Assembly: GCA_031291305.1 (NCBI GenBank)
Contig: JARLJH010000012.1
Span: 62,001 to 126,000 of the forward strand
Length of the DNA: 64,000 nt
Direction of reading: 5' to 3'
Source: Rhodoferax sp.
GTDB taxonomy: Bacteria > Pseudomonadota > Gammaproteobacteria > Burkholderiales > Burkholderiaceae_C
Shown: piece after piece, positions 9,658 through 17,723 of the stretch
Layout of the letters: every line of letters starts with the position of its first letter
Position numbering within the stretch: the first letter of the stretch is position 1
Translations under genes and position numbers: made by a program
Notes under the pieces: generated by a model
Database searches by the model: none
The model's input: only the letters and a program-made list of their open reading frames with translations
What the model was told of the DNA's origin: nothing

Positions 9658-9891
9658 TCACTCCTTATCCAAAGCCCGCGCCATCTCAACGGCACGTTTG
9701 ATGTCCCGCTTCTGCGAGGACTTGTCGCCGCCCAACAGAAGCAAATAGAGCACCTCACAACGACGGGTGAAATAGACGCGATAGCCAGGACCGAAATGAA
9801 TGCGCATTTCAGAAACTCCCTCGCCGACTGGTTCGCAGTCTCCGAAGTTGCCATGCTCGGCAGAGCGTATGCGCCATTCTGGGTTTCGCGA
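9658..9891 (-). pseudogene. 5'-truncated RelE/HigB-type toxin
   Basis: Translating the minus strand just upstream of the antitoxin gives, after a TGA at 9892-9894, a 77-residue frame. It contains GNFGDCEPVGEGVSEMRIHF, then GPGYRVYF, then LLLLGGDKSSQKRDI, and ends ARALDKE. These are the conserved C-terminal two-thirds of the addiction-module killer (phage-derived Gp49/HigB) family. The first ~35-40 residues are missing, and the remaining ~50 bp to the boxB paralogue do not encode them. The toxin stop is 3 bp before the antitoxin start, the normal toxin-first order for this family. Confidence 0.75.
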
Positions 9892-9946
9892 TCAGGGGTA
9901 AATACATGCGCTGACATGAGGGCCAGCCTCATGCCATCGCTTAACC

Positions 9947-11443
9947 TCAGGAATGCTCAATGCGCACGTACTCAAAGTCCTTGGGCTGGTTGTTGATGCC
10001 CACGCGCGGGGGCGCAATCCAGCTGGCGTATTGGCCGGGCTCCATGCAGGGTTTCATCAGCGAGTTGATGAAGGCGTGGTCGGCATCGTTGCACAGCCAT
10101 TCACCTTGGCTGGCGGCCCAAGCCTCGTCACTCAGCAACTCACCTGCCGGGCTGACATTCACCTCAGCAAATTCTCCGATCCTGCGGTTGAAAGCCTTGT
10201 GTGGCTGCTTGAACTGGAAGGCGATGCCCGACTTTTCGATCACCTTGTTCCAGCGGTCAATGCCGCCTTGGCAGTCAGTGATGTAGTCGTCCAGCAGACG
10301 GCTGTTGATAGCGCGCAGGGCGGGCACTTCTTCGGTGACGAACTTGCCGTCGATCACGCGCAGCACCGCGTAGCTGGCGTTTTCCAGTTGGTGGTCGTCA
10401 TCAATAGCGGTTTCGTTGAAACGGCCTTTGAGCCCGGTGCTGAAGGCGCTGGCGGCGTTGGACGAGATTTCGGAGCCGAACAGGTCGCGTGTGACGGACA
10501 TGTGAAAGTTGGCCTTCTTTTGCAGCGTGGGCAGGTCGATCACGCCGAGTTTGCGAATGGCTTCCTTGGCATTGGGGTCGGTGATGCCAGCAGCCTTCAT
10601 GGCCAGGCAGGTGGCCTCAATGGTGCGGCCGACACCGGTTTCACCGACGAACAAATGGTGCGCCTCTTCGGTCAGCATGAAGCGGCAGCTGCGTGACAGG
10701 GGGTCAAAGCCAGACTGCGCCAGCGCGGCGAGCTGCATCTTGCCGTCGCGGTCGGTGAAGTAGGTGAACATGAAGAAGCTCAACCAGTCGGGGGTGCGCT
10801 CGTTGAAGGCGCCCAGGATGCGCGGGTTGTCCTGCTGGCCGCTGCGGCGCTCCAGCAGGGCTTGCGCTTCTTCACGGCCATCGCGGCCAAAGTATTTGAC
10901 CAGCAGGTAGACCATGGCCCAAAGGTGGCGGCCTTCTTCGACGTTGACCTGGAACAGGTTGCGCATGTCGTACAGGCTGGGTGCCGTCGCGCCCAAAAAG
11001 CGCTGTTGCTCCACCGAGGCGGGTTCGGTGTCGCCCTGCACCACGATCAGGCGGCGCAACAGCGAGCGGTATTCACCCGGAACTTCTTGCCAGGCGGGTT
11101 CACCCTTGTGGCGGCCACAGGGAATGGTGCGCCCCTCTTCCTTGGGGGCCAGCAAGATACCCCAGCGGTATTCGGGCATCTTGACGTGGCCAAACTTGGC
11201 CCAGCCGCTGGGGTCTACGCCCACGGCGGTGCGCAGGTATACGTCGGCATTCTGGAAGCCGTCGGGCCCCATGTCTTTCCACCAGTCAATGTAGTTGGGT
11301 TGCCAGCCCTCCAGCGCGCGCTGCAACTGTTTGTCAGAGGACAAATCGACGTTGTTAGGGATCAGGTCGTCGTAGCTAACGGCCACAAAGTCGTCGCTCT
11401 GGATGGCGGCTACGTCTTCAACAAGTTCAATGGTTTCGCTCAT
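9947..11443 (-). CDS. boxB: Second, full-length benzoyl-CoA epoxidase subunit BoxB paralogue
   Basis: This 498-residue protein has both di-iron half-sites visible: NLFQVNVEEGRHLWAM (about residue 175-190) and CRFMLTEEAHHLFVGE (about 260). It ends DFEYVRIEHS. Start ATG at 11443 is preceded by AGGAGACACC, a good ribosome-binding site. No boxA accompanies it, so it would have to share BoxA from 1080-2345. It is divergent from the amidohydrolase gene at 11771, with two TGCA-N6-TGCA boxes just upstream of its start. It may be a differently induced isoform or act on a substituted benzoyl-CoA; the sequence does not decide. Confidence 0.93.
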   Translation of the reverse strand: MSETIELVEDVAAIQSDDFVAVSYDDLIPNNVDLSSDKQLQRALEGWQPNYIDWWKDMGPDGFQNADVYLRTAVGVDPSGWAKFGHVKMPEYRWGILLAPKEEGRTIPCGRHKGEPAWQEVPGEYRSLLRRLIVVQGDTEPASVEQQRFLGATAPSLYDMRNLFQVNVEEGRHLWAMVYLLVKYFGRDGREEAQALLERRSGQQDNPRILGAFNERTPDWLSFFMFTYFTDRDGKMQLAALAQSGFDPLSRSCRFMLTEEAHHLFVGETGVGRTIEATCLAMKAAGITDPNAKEAIRKLGVIDLPTLQKKANFHMSVTRDLFGSEISSNAASAFSTGLKGRFNETAIDDDHQLENASYAVLRVIDGKFVTEEVPALRAINSRLLDDYITDCQGGIDRWNKVIEKSGIAFQFKQPHKAFNRRIGEFAEVNVSPAGELLSDEAWAASQGEWLCNDADHAFINSLMKPCMEPGQYASWIAPPRVGINNQPKDFEYVRIEHS

Positions 11444-11484
11444 GGTGTCTCCTGGAATAGGGTGGATTTTTGATATCGAGCAAA

Positions 11485-11530
11485 TGCACTATGTTGCATT
11501 TATTAAGTTCGATATTTGCATTTTTATGCA
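11485..11530 (-). promoter_or_regulatory. Two TGCA-N6-TGCA boxes upstream of the boxB paralogue
   Basis: TGCA occurs at 11485-11488 and 11495-11498 (spacer CTATGT), and again at 11517-11520 and 11527-11530 (spacer TTTTTA). The two boxes start 32 bp apart in an AT-rich stretch 40-90 bp upstream of the start codon. As I recall, BzdR/BoxR-type regulators of benzoyl-CoA pathways recognise TGCA repeats with exactly this 6-bp spacing. No boxR-like gene is visible in this window. Confidence 0.6.
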
Positions 11531-11670
11531 TTTAATGCCTCAAATGTTTGATCTATCGCAAACTTAGTAGGCATAATGATGCATAACCATTCAAATACTG
11601 CTTCCTGACAAACAGGCGGGAAAAAGGTGGCTATGCTGGCCAGATGATTGACGATGAGTTTTTTGAAGGC

Positions 11671-11705
11671 GTCAATTATGGTTATAACAAATAACCATAA
11701 TTGAC
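11671..11705. promoter_or_regulatory. Perfect 15-bp inverted repeat, probable operator
   Basis: GTCAATTATGGTTAT (11671-11685) is followed by the 5-bp spacer AACAA and by its exact reverse complement ATAACCATAATTGAC (11691-11705). It sits 66 bp before the amidohydrolase start and is shared with the divergent boxB paralogue. Length and symmetry suggest a dimeric repressor such as a MarR or GntR family protein. The regulator is not identifiable here. Confidence 0.75.
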
Positions 11706-11770
11706 CTAAAATTGACTTCGTTCTTTACGTAAGAACCATCCATTGCCAATCAAAATTACAGGAGACATTC

Positions 11771-12634
11771 ATGGACGTTAAAAACCTGGTCGCCATCGAC
11801 ATTCACACCCACGCGGAGGTGAGTTGCTGGAACCCGTTTGACAACTATGGCGAGGAGTACGACCGCGCCGCTGACAAGTACTTTCGCAACAGCCGCAGGC
11901 CGACCATTGCCGAAACCATTGCTTACTACCGCGAACGCAAGATCGGTCTGATCATGTTCACCGTGGACGCTGAATCGCAGATGGGTCGCAAGCGTGTCCC
12001 CAATGAAGAGGTGGCCGAGGCCGCCAAGGCCAATTCCGACATGATGATGGCCTTTGCCAGCATCGACCCGCACAAGGGCAAGATGGGCGCACGTGAGGCG
12101 CGCAAGCTGATTGAAGAGTACGGCATCAAGGGCTTCAAGTTTCACCCCACGGTGCAGGGTTACCACCCCTACGACAAGATGGCCTGGCCGATTTACGAGG
12201 TGATTGCCGAGCACAAGATGCCTGCCATTTTTCACACCGGCCACAGCGGCATTGGCAGCGGAATGCGCTGTGGAGGCGGTCTGCGCCTGGCCTACAGCAA
12301 CCCGATGCACCTGGACGATGTGGCCATCGACTTCCCCGACATGCAGATCGTCATGGCACACCCGAGTTTCCCGTGGCAGGACGAGGCGCTGAGTGTGGCC
12401 ACGCACAAGCCCAATGTGTGGATTGACCTCAGCGGCTGGAGTCCCAAATACTTTCCCAAGCAACTGGTGCAGTACGCCAACACTTTGCTCAAAGACCGCA
12501 TCCTGTTTGGCAGTGACTACCCACTGATCACGCCGGACCGCTGGATGAAAGACTTTGAAGAAGCTGGCTTCAAACCCGAGGTAATGCCTGGTATTTTGAA
12601 AGACAACGCCGTCAGGTTGCTTGGGCTGGGCTAA
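11771..12634 (+). CDS. Amidohydrolase-2 family protein, 4-hydroxyphenyl-beta-ketoacyl-CoA hydrolase-like
   Basis: This is a 287-residue TIM-barrel metal hydrolase. Metal-binding motifs are DIHTHAEV near the N-terminus, the GIKGFKFHPTVQGYHPYD strand, FHTGHSG, VMAHPSFPWQ and FGSDYPLITPDRW (Asp ligand). Close relatives are annotated as 4-hydroxyphenyl-beta-ketoacyl-CoA hydrolase, which acts in CoA-dependent shortening of hydroxyphenyl-propenoates. That would fit the neighbouring boxB paralogue and aromatic genes, but related proteins include decarboxylases, so the reaction is inferred. Start ATG 11771 follows ACAGGAGACATTC, a good ribosome-binding site. Confidence 0.8.
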   Translation: MDVKNLVAIDIHTHAEVSCWNPFDNYGEEYDRAADKYFRNSRRPTIAETIAYYRERKIGLIMFTVDAESQMGRKRVPNEEVAEAAKANSDMMMAFASIDPHKGKMGAREARKLIEEYGIKGFKFHPTVQGYHPYDKMAWPIYEVIAEHKMPAIFHTGHSGIGSGMRCGGGLRLAYSNPMHLDDVAIDFPDMQIVMAHPSFPWQDEALSVATHKPNVWIDLSGWSPKYFPKQLVQYANTLLKDRILFGSDYPLITPDRWMKDFEEAGFKPEVMPGILKDNAVRLLGLG

Positions 12635-12642
12635 GCCATAAA

Positions 12643-12665
12643 CTCAGGGTCTCTTTGATCCTGAG
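12643..12665 (+). other. Small stem-loop before the Fe-S protein gene
   Basis: CTCAGG (12643-12648) and CCTGAG (12660-12665) can pair around an 11-nt loop, ending 6 nt before the ATG at 12672. There is no U-run, so it is unlikely to be a terminator. It could affect translation of the downstream gene. Confidence 0.35.
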
Positions 12666-12671
12666 CCCCCC

Positions 12672-13379
12672 ATGAACCCAAGCCCCCTCCTCCCGCTGGC
12701 CGATTTACTTGATCACGCCGGGCTGAACCGCCAGCATGTGTTTGATCTGGCCGCGCTACCCCCTGATCTGGTGGCACCGCTTGAACCGGCGCCGCATGAG
12801 CGGCAACTGATCCTGTTCGGCCACGCCGGGCGGCGCTTGTGGGAATGCGTGCAGGCCGAGGGCATTCACGGCGCGCACCCGATTGACGAGTACAGCGTGC
12901 GCACAGTGGAACGCTGGCTGGCGCAGGCCTTGCCACAAGCGCGCTCGCGACGGGTGTTTCCAGGTACGCAACGCATTGGATTGCAACGGCTGGGGGCCAT
13001 CGCTGGCTGGCATCGCGCCGCGCCGTTTATGGTGGGTATTGATTCGGTGTGGGGCAGCTGGTTTGCCTACCGGGTGGCCATTCTGACCGACACCGCTCTG
13101 CCCGCCTCGGCCCCGATTGACAACGGTTACCCCTGCGAAAGCTGTGTCAGCAAACCCTGTATCACCGCCTGCCCGGCTGGTGCTCTGGACAGCGGCAGCT
13201 TCAACTTGGCAGCCTGCAATGCAGGGCGACTGGCCTCTGACTCCACGTGCGCGCTGAATTGTCTGGCACGCGGCGCCTGCCCGGTAGGCGCTGAGCACCG
13301 CTACGATGAGAGCCAGATCCGCCACAGCGCGGCGGGCTCGCTGGCGACGATTCGCAGTTACTACAGCCAAACCGACTGA
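12672..13379 (+). CDS. 4Fe-4S cluster protein related to QueG-like ferredoxins
   Basis: This is a 235-residue protein. The C-terminal half has CESCVSKPCITACPAGAL (Cx2Cx4Cx3CP) and a second Cys set (CNAGRLAS, CALNCLARGACPVG, then EHRYDESQIRHS), as in epoxyqueuosine-reductase-like and reductive-dehalogenase-like Fe-S modules. QueG's cobalamin-binding N-terminal half is not obvious, and the protein is shorter than QueG (~350). It follows the amidohydrolase closely and is probably cotranscribed. Function is unknown; an electron-transfer role is inferred. Confidence 0.72.
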   Translation: MNPSPLLPLADLLDHAGLNRQHVFDLAALPPDLVAPLEPAPHERQLILFGHAGRRLWECVQAEGIHGAHPIDEYSVRTVERWLAQALPQARSRRVFPGTQRIGLQRLGAIAGWHRAAPFMVGIDSVWGSWFAYRVAILTDTALPASAPIDNGYPCESCVSKPCITACPAGALDSGSFNLAACNAGRLASDSTCALNCLARGACPVGAEHRYDESQIRHSAAGSLATIRSYYSQTD

Positions 13380-13400
13380 CCCCGACGCTCAGTGTCGGGG
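13380..13400. terminator. Possible hairpin between convergent genes
   Basis: CCCCGAC (13380-13386) pairs with GTCGGGG (13394-13400) around a 7-nt loop. It lies right after the Fe-S protein stop and 20 bp before the end of the convergent chemoreceptor gene. There is no clear U-run on either strand, so terminator activity is uncertain. Confidence 0.4.
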
Positions 13401-13419
13401 GATGAATGAGCCTTTTGCT

Positions 13420-15465
13420 TCACATGCCTCGTTTTGCCTTTGTCAACAAGGTCGCCACTTCAGTGGACACCTGGGCGAAATCGGAGCCTGAACCAATCAA
13501 CTTCTCTGCCAGCGCATACTGCCCTTGGTTGATTTGCTTGGCAACCCCGCCCGCGACCTGATGGAATTGTGCATGTTTGTCCAGCAGCGTCACAAAATTC
13601 GGCTTGCTTCCCCACTGTTGCCCACCTTCGCCATGCAGCCACTGACCCAAGGGGCATTTATCGTCACGGCAAAGGATCTCGGCATCTAAGTGGCCCTTGT
13701 CTGCAATGGCTTTGCGCAAGCGCACCTTCCACGCCCGATGGGCCTCAATGGCGTTGTCAAAATTAAAGTTTGCAACACTCGCTACAGCCAGCTCGGTGGA
13801 CGCCATGGCCGCACCGGCGGGCAATTGGAAGCGAGCGACTTCGTCAGCCAGGGTGTTCGCTTGGTCTTTCATGGCGGATGAGGCGGCCGCCGTTTCTTCC
13901 ACCAAGGCCGCATTCTGCTGGGTCATGCGATCCAGATCCTGAACGGACTGACCAATCTGCCCAATGCCCAGGCTTTGTTCGCGTGCCCCGGTTGCAATCT
14001 CGCTCAGCAATCCGCTGACCCGATGTGAGCTTTGCACAATGTCTTCGATGGTGTCACCCGCCTTTTGCACGATGTTGGAACCGCTTTCAACCTGTTCCAC
14101 GCTGGTACCGATCAAGGTTTTGATCTCGCGCGCAGCCGCTGCACTGCGTTGTGCCAGAGAACGCACCTCGGAGGCCACCACGGCAAAACCACGCCCTTGC
14201 TCACCGGCACGTGCAGCCTCTACCGCCGCATTGAGCGCCAGAATATTGGTCTGGAAGGCGATGCCGTCAATGGTGCCAATGATCTCGCCAATGCGTGCCG
14301 ATGAGCCGCGAATGTTTTCCATGGTCTGCACCACTTCACGCATGACCCGGCCACCTTGGGCTGCCGTCTCGGCATTGTTCTGGGCCACTCGCGCAGCTTC
14401 CGCAGTGTGATCAGAGGTAATCTTGACGGTGGACGAAATCTCTTCCATCGACGCAGCTGACTCCTCCAGGTTGGCGGCAGCCTGTTCGGTGCGGGCCGAC
14501 AAATCCATGGCGCCACTGGCGATCTCTGCGCTGGAATGTACGATCTCGTCGCTGGAGTGGCGTACCCGCAGAACCATATCACGCAAAGAGTTCTGCATTT
14601 GGCGAAGATCAAGCATCAGTCGTGCCGCTTCGTCATGCCCCCAAGGTGATGGCGAGGTGGTGAGGTCTCCGGCTGTCATGGCGTGAAGATGGCGGCGTGT
14701 CTCTTTCAGTCCCCCATCCATCACGCGATAAAAGCTCAGAAACAGGTAGACCGCCACCAACATGGAAATCAACACTATGAACGTATCCAGAACCAGTTGA
14801 TGCACCCACTGCTGATTCAAATCTTCCACATAAATGCCGGACCCCAGTACCCAACCCCAAGGTTCAAAACCTTGCACATACGAGAGTTTGTCCACGGGTT
14901 GCGTCGTACCTGGGCGAGGCCATTGGTAGCGCACAAAACCCTTGCCATCACGGCGCACGGTGTCTACGAACGCGCCAAACAAGGCCAGACCATTGGGATC
15001 TTTCATGCCCGACATGTCCTTGCCATCGAGCTCAGGGCTGGCCCCATGCATCACCATGTGCTGCTGCATGTCGTTGATCCAGAAATACTCGTTGCCGTCG
15101 TAGCGCATCTTGGACAGCATCAGTCGCGCTTGCTGTTGTGCTTGCTCGCGCGTGAGCGTGCCAGCCAGTTCCTGGGCTTGGGCCCAGGTCAACACGCCGT
15201 AAGCAATTTCCACATGCCCGCGGGTAGCATCCATGCGGGCTTGTTGCTGCCAATTGGCATCGGCCATCAGCTGCCAGATCAGCAGGCACAGCGTTGGCAA
15301 CACCAAAGTCAAAGAAATAACAATGGCCTTGGTGGAAAAGCGCAGTGCACGAAACAAGCGCACCCCAGGAGCCCAAAACCCGTGATATTTAAAAAAATCA
15401 GCACTGAACGTTTCAAGTTGGTGGGAGTCGCCTGACAAGGCAGATACCGGTGATTGTGGAGACAT
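13420..15465 (-). CDS. Methyl-accepting chemotaxis protein with Cache and CZB domains
   Basis: This protein has about 681 residues. Near the N-terminus is a membrane segment (AIVISLTLVLPTLCLLIWQLM), then a periplasmic Cache-type domain (EYFWINDMQQHMVMHG, GFVRYQWPRPG), a second membrane segment (VLISMLVAVYLFLSFYR), HAMP, and the signalling tip with AFQTNILALNAAVEAARAGE and GRGFAVVASEVRSLAQRS. The C-terminus is a chemoreceptor zinc-binding (CZB) domain: AHRAWK, CRDDKCPLGQWL, HAQFH. It probably senses a small organic acid or aromatic, given the neighbours, and uses CZB to read zinc or oxidants. ATG 15465 is preferred; an in-frame GTG at 15489 would add 8 residues. Confidence 0.88.
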   Translation of the reverse strand: MSPQSPVSALSGDSHQLETFSADFFKYHGFWAPGVRLFRALRFSTKAIVISLTLVLPTLCLLIWQLMADANWQQQARMDATRGHVEIAYGVLTWAQAQELAGTLTREQAQQQARLMLSKMRYDGNEYFWINDMQQHMVMHGASPELDGKDMSGMKDPNGLALFGAFVDTVRRDGKGFVRYQWPRPGTTQPVDKLSYVQGFEPWGWVLGSGIYVEDLNQQWVHQLVLDTFIVLISMLVAVYLFLSFYRVMDGGLKETRRHLHAMTAGDLTTSPSPWGHDEAARLMLDLRQMQNSLRDMVLRVRHSSDEIVHSSAEIASGAMDLSARTEQAAANLEESAASMEEISSTVKITSDHTAEAARVAQNNAETAAQGGRVMREVVQTMENIRGSSARIGEIIGTIDGIAFQTNILALNAAVEAARAGEQGRGFAVVASEVRSLAQRSAAAAREIKTLIGTSVEQVESGSNIVQKAGDTIEDIVQSSHRVSGLLSEIATGAREQSLGIGQIGQSVQDLDRMTQQNAALVEETAAASSAMKDQANTLADEVARFQLPAGAAMASTELAVASVANFNFDNAIEAHRAWKVRLRKAIADKGHLDAEILCRDDKCPLGQWLHGEGGQQWGSKPNFVTLLDKHAQFHQVAGGVAKQINQGQYALAEKLIGSGSDFAQVSTEVATLLTKAKRGM

Positions 15466-15648
15466 GATGGGATTTTTCTGGGTTAACACGTTAATGGTGG
15501 GCCAAATTAGTAGTCATAGGAGTTTTTGGCCTCCAGCGCAGTCAAGAACTGCGTCAACAGCTATTCTATTTGCAGCAAAATGCCTAAAACTGCCAAAACT
15601 TGAACGCACCACGAACGATCTGATCGGCGCTGTCTCGAATTGAAAGCC

Positions 15649-17466
15649 TCAAACCAAACCGTGCTTGCGCGCCCGAAAGGCCAGCTTGGCCCGCGTCGTG
15701 TCCAGCAGGCGCGCCGCTGCCGACAGGTTGCCTTTGCTGGCGGCAATGGCCTTGGCCAAGGTCTCTCGTTCGGTCTGCGCCAGAGATTGCGGGTTGATCG
15801 CGGGCTTGCCACTGACATGGCTACTGTCCTCCCCAACGGGGGGGACGCCACAGTCAGCCCGGTTCAAGGTGCCCGAGTTGCCTTGAAGTCGCAAGGTCAT
15901 GATGTCGCTGCTCAGCGTCTCGCCGCTGGTGAACAGGTGCTGCAGGTCAATCAAACCGTCGGCATCGGCCATGATCACCGCGCGCTCGATCAGGTTTTGC
16001 AGCTCGCGGATATTGCCGGGAAAGTCGTAGTTCAGCAGCGCCCGCACAGCGGCCTGGGTGAAACCACGGGTCTGTCCCCCGTGCTTGTGCCGGTAGTAGT
16101 TCAAAAAGTGGTTCATCAGCAAGGGAATGTCATCGCGCCGCTCGCGCAAAGGCGGCAAATGGATCGGAAACACATTGAGCCGAAAGAACAAGTCCTCGCG
16201 GAACTTGCCCTCTTGCACAGCCTGTCGCAAGGTTTCATTGGTAGCGGCCACCACCCGCACGTCCACCGCAATGCTCTGTGTGCCACCCACGCGTTCAACC
16301 TCGCCCTCTTGTAAGGCGCGCAGCAGCTTGCCCTGGGCGACAAAACTCAGCGTGCCAATCTCATCCAGAAACAAGGTGCCGCCGTTGGCCCGCTCGAAAC
16401 GGCCTGGGCGGGAGTGGTTGGCTCCGGTGTATGCACCGCGCTCCACGCCAAACAGTTCAGACTCGATCAAGGTATCGGGAATGGCAGCGCAGTTCACTGC
16501 GACGAAGGGCTGGTTTTTACGTGGACTAATTTTGTGCAACATGCTGGCAAATTTTTCCTTGCCAACGCCGGACTCGCCGGTAAAAAGTACGGTGGCCGTG
16601 GTCCGCGCCACCCGGTTCAACTGGTGGCAGGCGGCATTGAAGGCGGATGACGCCCCCACCATGGCACCGCCCGCGGCAGCTTCTGCAGTAGGCAATTCAG
16701 CCGCGTGTGAAGTGGTTTGTGCATAGGCGCCAGCGCCAACAAACTCACGCGCACTCAGGTAACGCATGTCCTCTGTGATGTCATCCCAGTTGTCCGCCGA
16801 CTTGCCAATCACCCGGCAATACGGGTCGCCCATGGAGCGGCACTGCACTTCCCGAAACACGATCAATCGGCCAAACAGCGTGCTGACATAGCCCGTGGCG
16901 TAACCCACCTGCATCCAGCAAGCCGGTGAGCCACCAATGCCGTAGGCGGCAATGTGTTCATCGTCCTCGCTGGAGTTGTGCCACAGAAACTCGCCTTCGT
17001 AAATGCCGCTGTCTGGGTCGTAGGAGGCATGCACCACTTCCACCTTGACCACGCCTTCCAGCGCATGCAGGCGCGTACCGGCAATCGCCGTGGCCGATGG
17101 GTCGGCGTCGGGCCACTGCTTGCGCACCAGTTGAGCATCACGCGCACCGCTGACATAACCGGCGCGCGTGAACAGACCGCGAGCCTGTTCGGTGCCCAGG
17201 CTGTCGATCATCTCACGCCGCATGGCGCCCAGGGCCTCGGTGTGCAGCAACACCATGCGCTGATCCTGTAGCCAGATGCGGCCATCACCAGGGGAGAAAA
17301 ACAGGCACTCGCTGATGTCACCCACTGTGGGGTGGGCATCGCCACCAATTTTTGCGCTGGCAAACCCGCCCATGGCGCTGGACACCGACTCAGCATCGAA
17401 CTTGCCCAAAGCTGCACCACTGGCACGGGCCACATCAGCCAAGGAAATACGGGGAAAACTCGACAT
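15649..17466 (-). CDS. Sigma-54-dependent activator of the XylR/DmpR type
   Basis: This protein has about 605 residues in the full XylR/DmpR order. An N-terminal XylR_N effector domain ([20 protein letters not shown]) is followed by a V4R domain ([20 protein letters not shown]; Cys-containing [11 protein letters not shown]) and an AAA+ domain with Walker A GESGVGKE and the sigma-54 contact loop GAYTGA. A Fis-type HTH ([24 protein letters not shown]) closes it. Such regulators bind an aromatic effector directly and activate -24/-12 promoters. It is divergent from the aldehyde dehydrogenase operon, whose promoter carries the matching elements. ATG 17466 is chosen; the frame extends to a weak TTG at 17478. 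Confidence 0.92.
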   Translation of the reverse strand: MSSFPRISLADVARASGAALGKFDAESVSSAMGGFASAKIGGDAHPTVGDISECLFFSPGDGRIWLQDQRMVLLHTEALGAMRREMIDSLGTEQARGLFTRAGYVSGARDAQLVRKQWPDADPSATAIAGTRLHALEGVVKVEVVHASYDPDSGIYEGEFLWHNSSEDDEHIAAYGIGGSPACWMQVGYATGYVSTLFGRLIVFREVQCRSMGDPYCRVIGKSADNWDDITEDMRYLSAREFVGAGAYAQTTSHAAELPTAEAAAGGAMVGASSAFNAACHQLNRVARTTATVLFTGESGVGKEKFASMLHKISPRKNQPFVAVNCAAIPDTLIESELFGVERGAYTGANHSRPGRFERANGGTLFLDEIGTLSFVAQGKLLRALQEGEVERVGGTQSIAVDVRVVAATNETLRQAVQEGKFREDLFFRLNVFPIHLPPLRERRDDIPLLMNHFLNYYRHKHGGQTRGFTQAAVRALLNYDFPGNIRELQNLIERAVIMADADGLIDLQHLFTSGETLSSDIMTLRLQGNSGTLNRADCGVPPVGEDSSHVSGKPAINPQSLAQTERETLAKAIAASKGNLSAAARLLDTTRAKLAFRARKHGLV

Positions 17467-17525
17467 GAATTTGATCAAGGAATAAATGGAGGCTACACAT
17501 GAAATGCAGCGATTTCATCTGCAGA

Positions 17526-17566
17526 TCAAAACTTTGACGCTGATTGTGCGGATTGACATGGATCAA
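17526..17566 (+). promoter_or_regulatory. Candidate upstream activator sites for the sigma-54 activator
   Basis: Two short palindromes lie here: TCAAAACTTTGA (17526-17537) and TTGACATGGATCAA (17553-17566). They sit about 80-130 bp upstream of the -24/-12 promoter, the usual location for XylR/DmpR-type activator sites. Assignment rests on position and symmetry only. Confidence 0.4.
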
Positions 17567-17645
17567 CACAAGCTAGGGTATGTCCCTAATTCCCCTAGCG
17601 TAGAGACCCAAAAAACACCCCGCTTGGCATGGGTCTGCATCCAGT

Positions 17646-17662
17646 CTGGTACGCGCATTGCA
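17646..17662 (+). promoter_or_regulatory. Sigma-54 (-24/-12) promoter
   Basis: CTGGTACGCGCATTGCA matches the sigma-54 consensus TGGCACG-N4-TTGCA with one mismatch and the exact 10-bp spacing between GG and GC. It lies about 62 bp before the aldehyde dehydrogenase ATG at 17724 and faces away from the sigma-54 activator gene, which supports it strongly. Confidence 0.78.
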
Positions 17663-17723
17663 ATTCATTGGCATATCACACCGATGTGACGCACTGATCA
17701 AACCACTGAAAGGACCACAGCAA

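Noticed and set aside
15649-17466. Long frames on the opposite strand of this and many other GC-rich genes (for example 2339-3259, 17766-19202, 32134-33747)
   Set aside because: They mirror the coding strand of clear family members and show no motifs; high-GC shadow frames.
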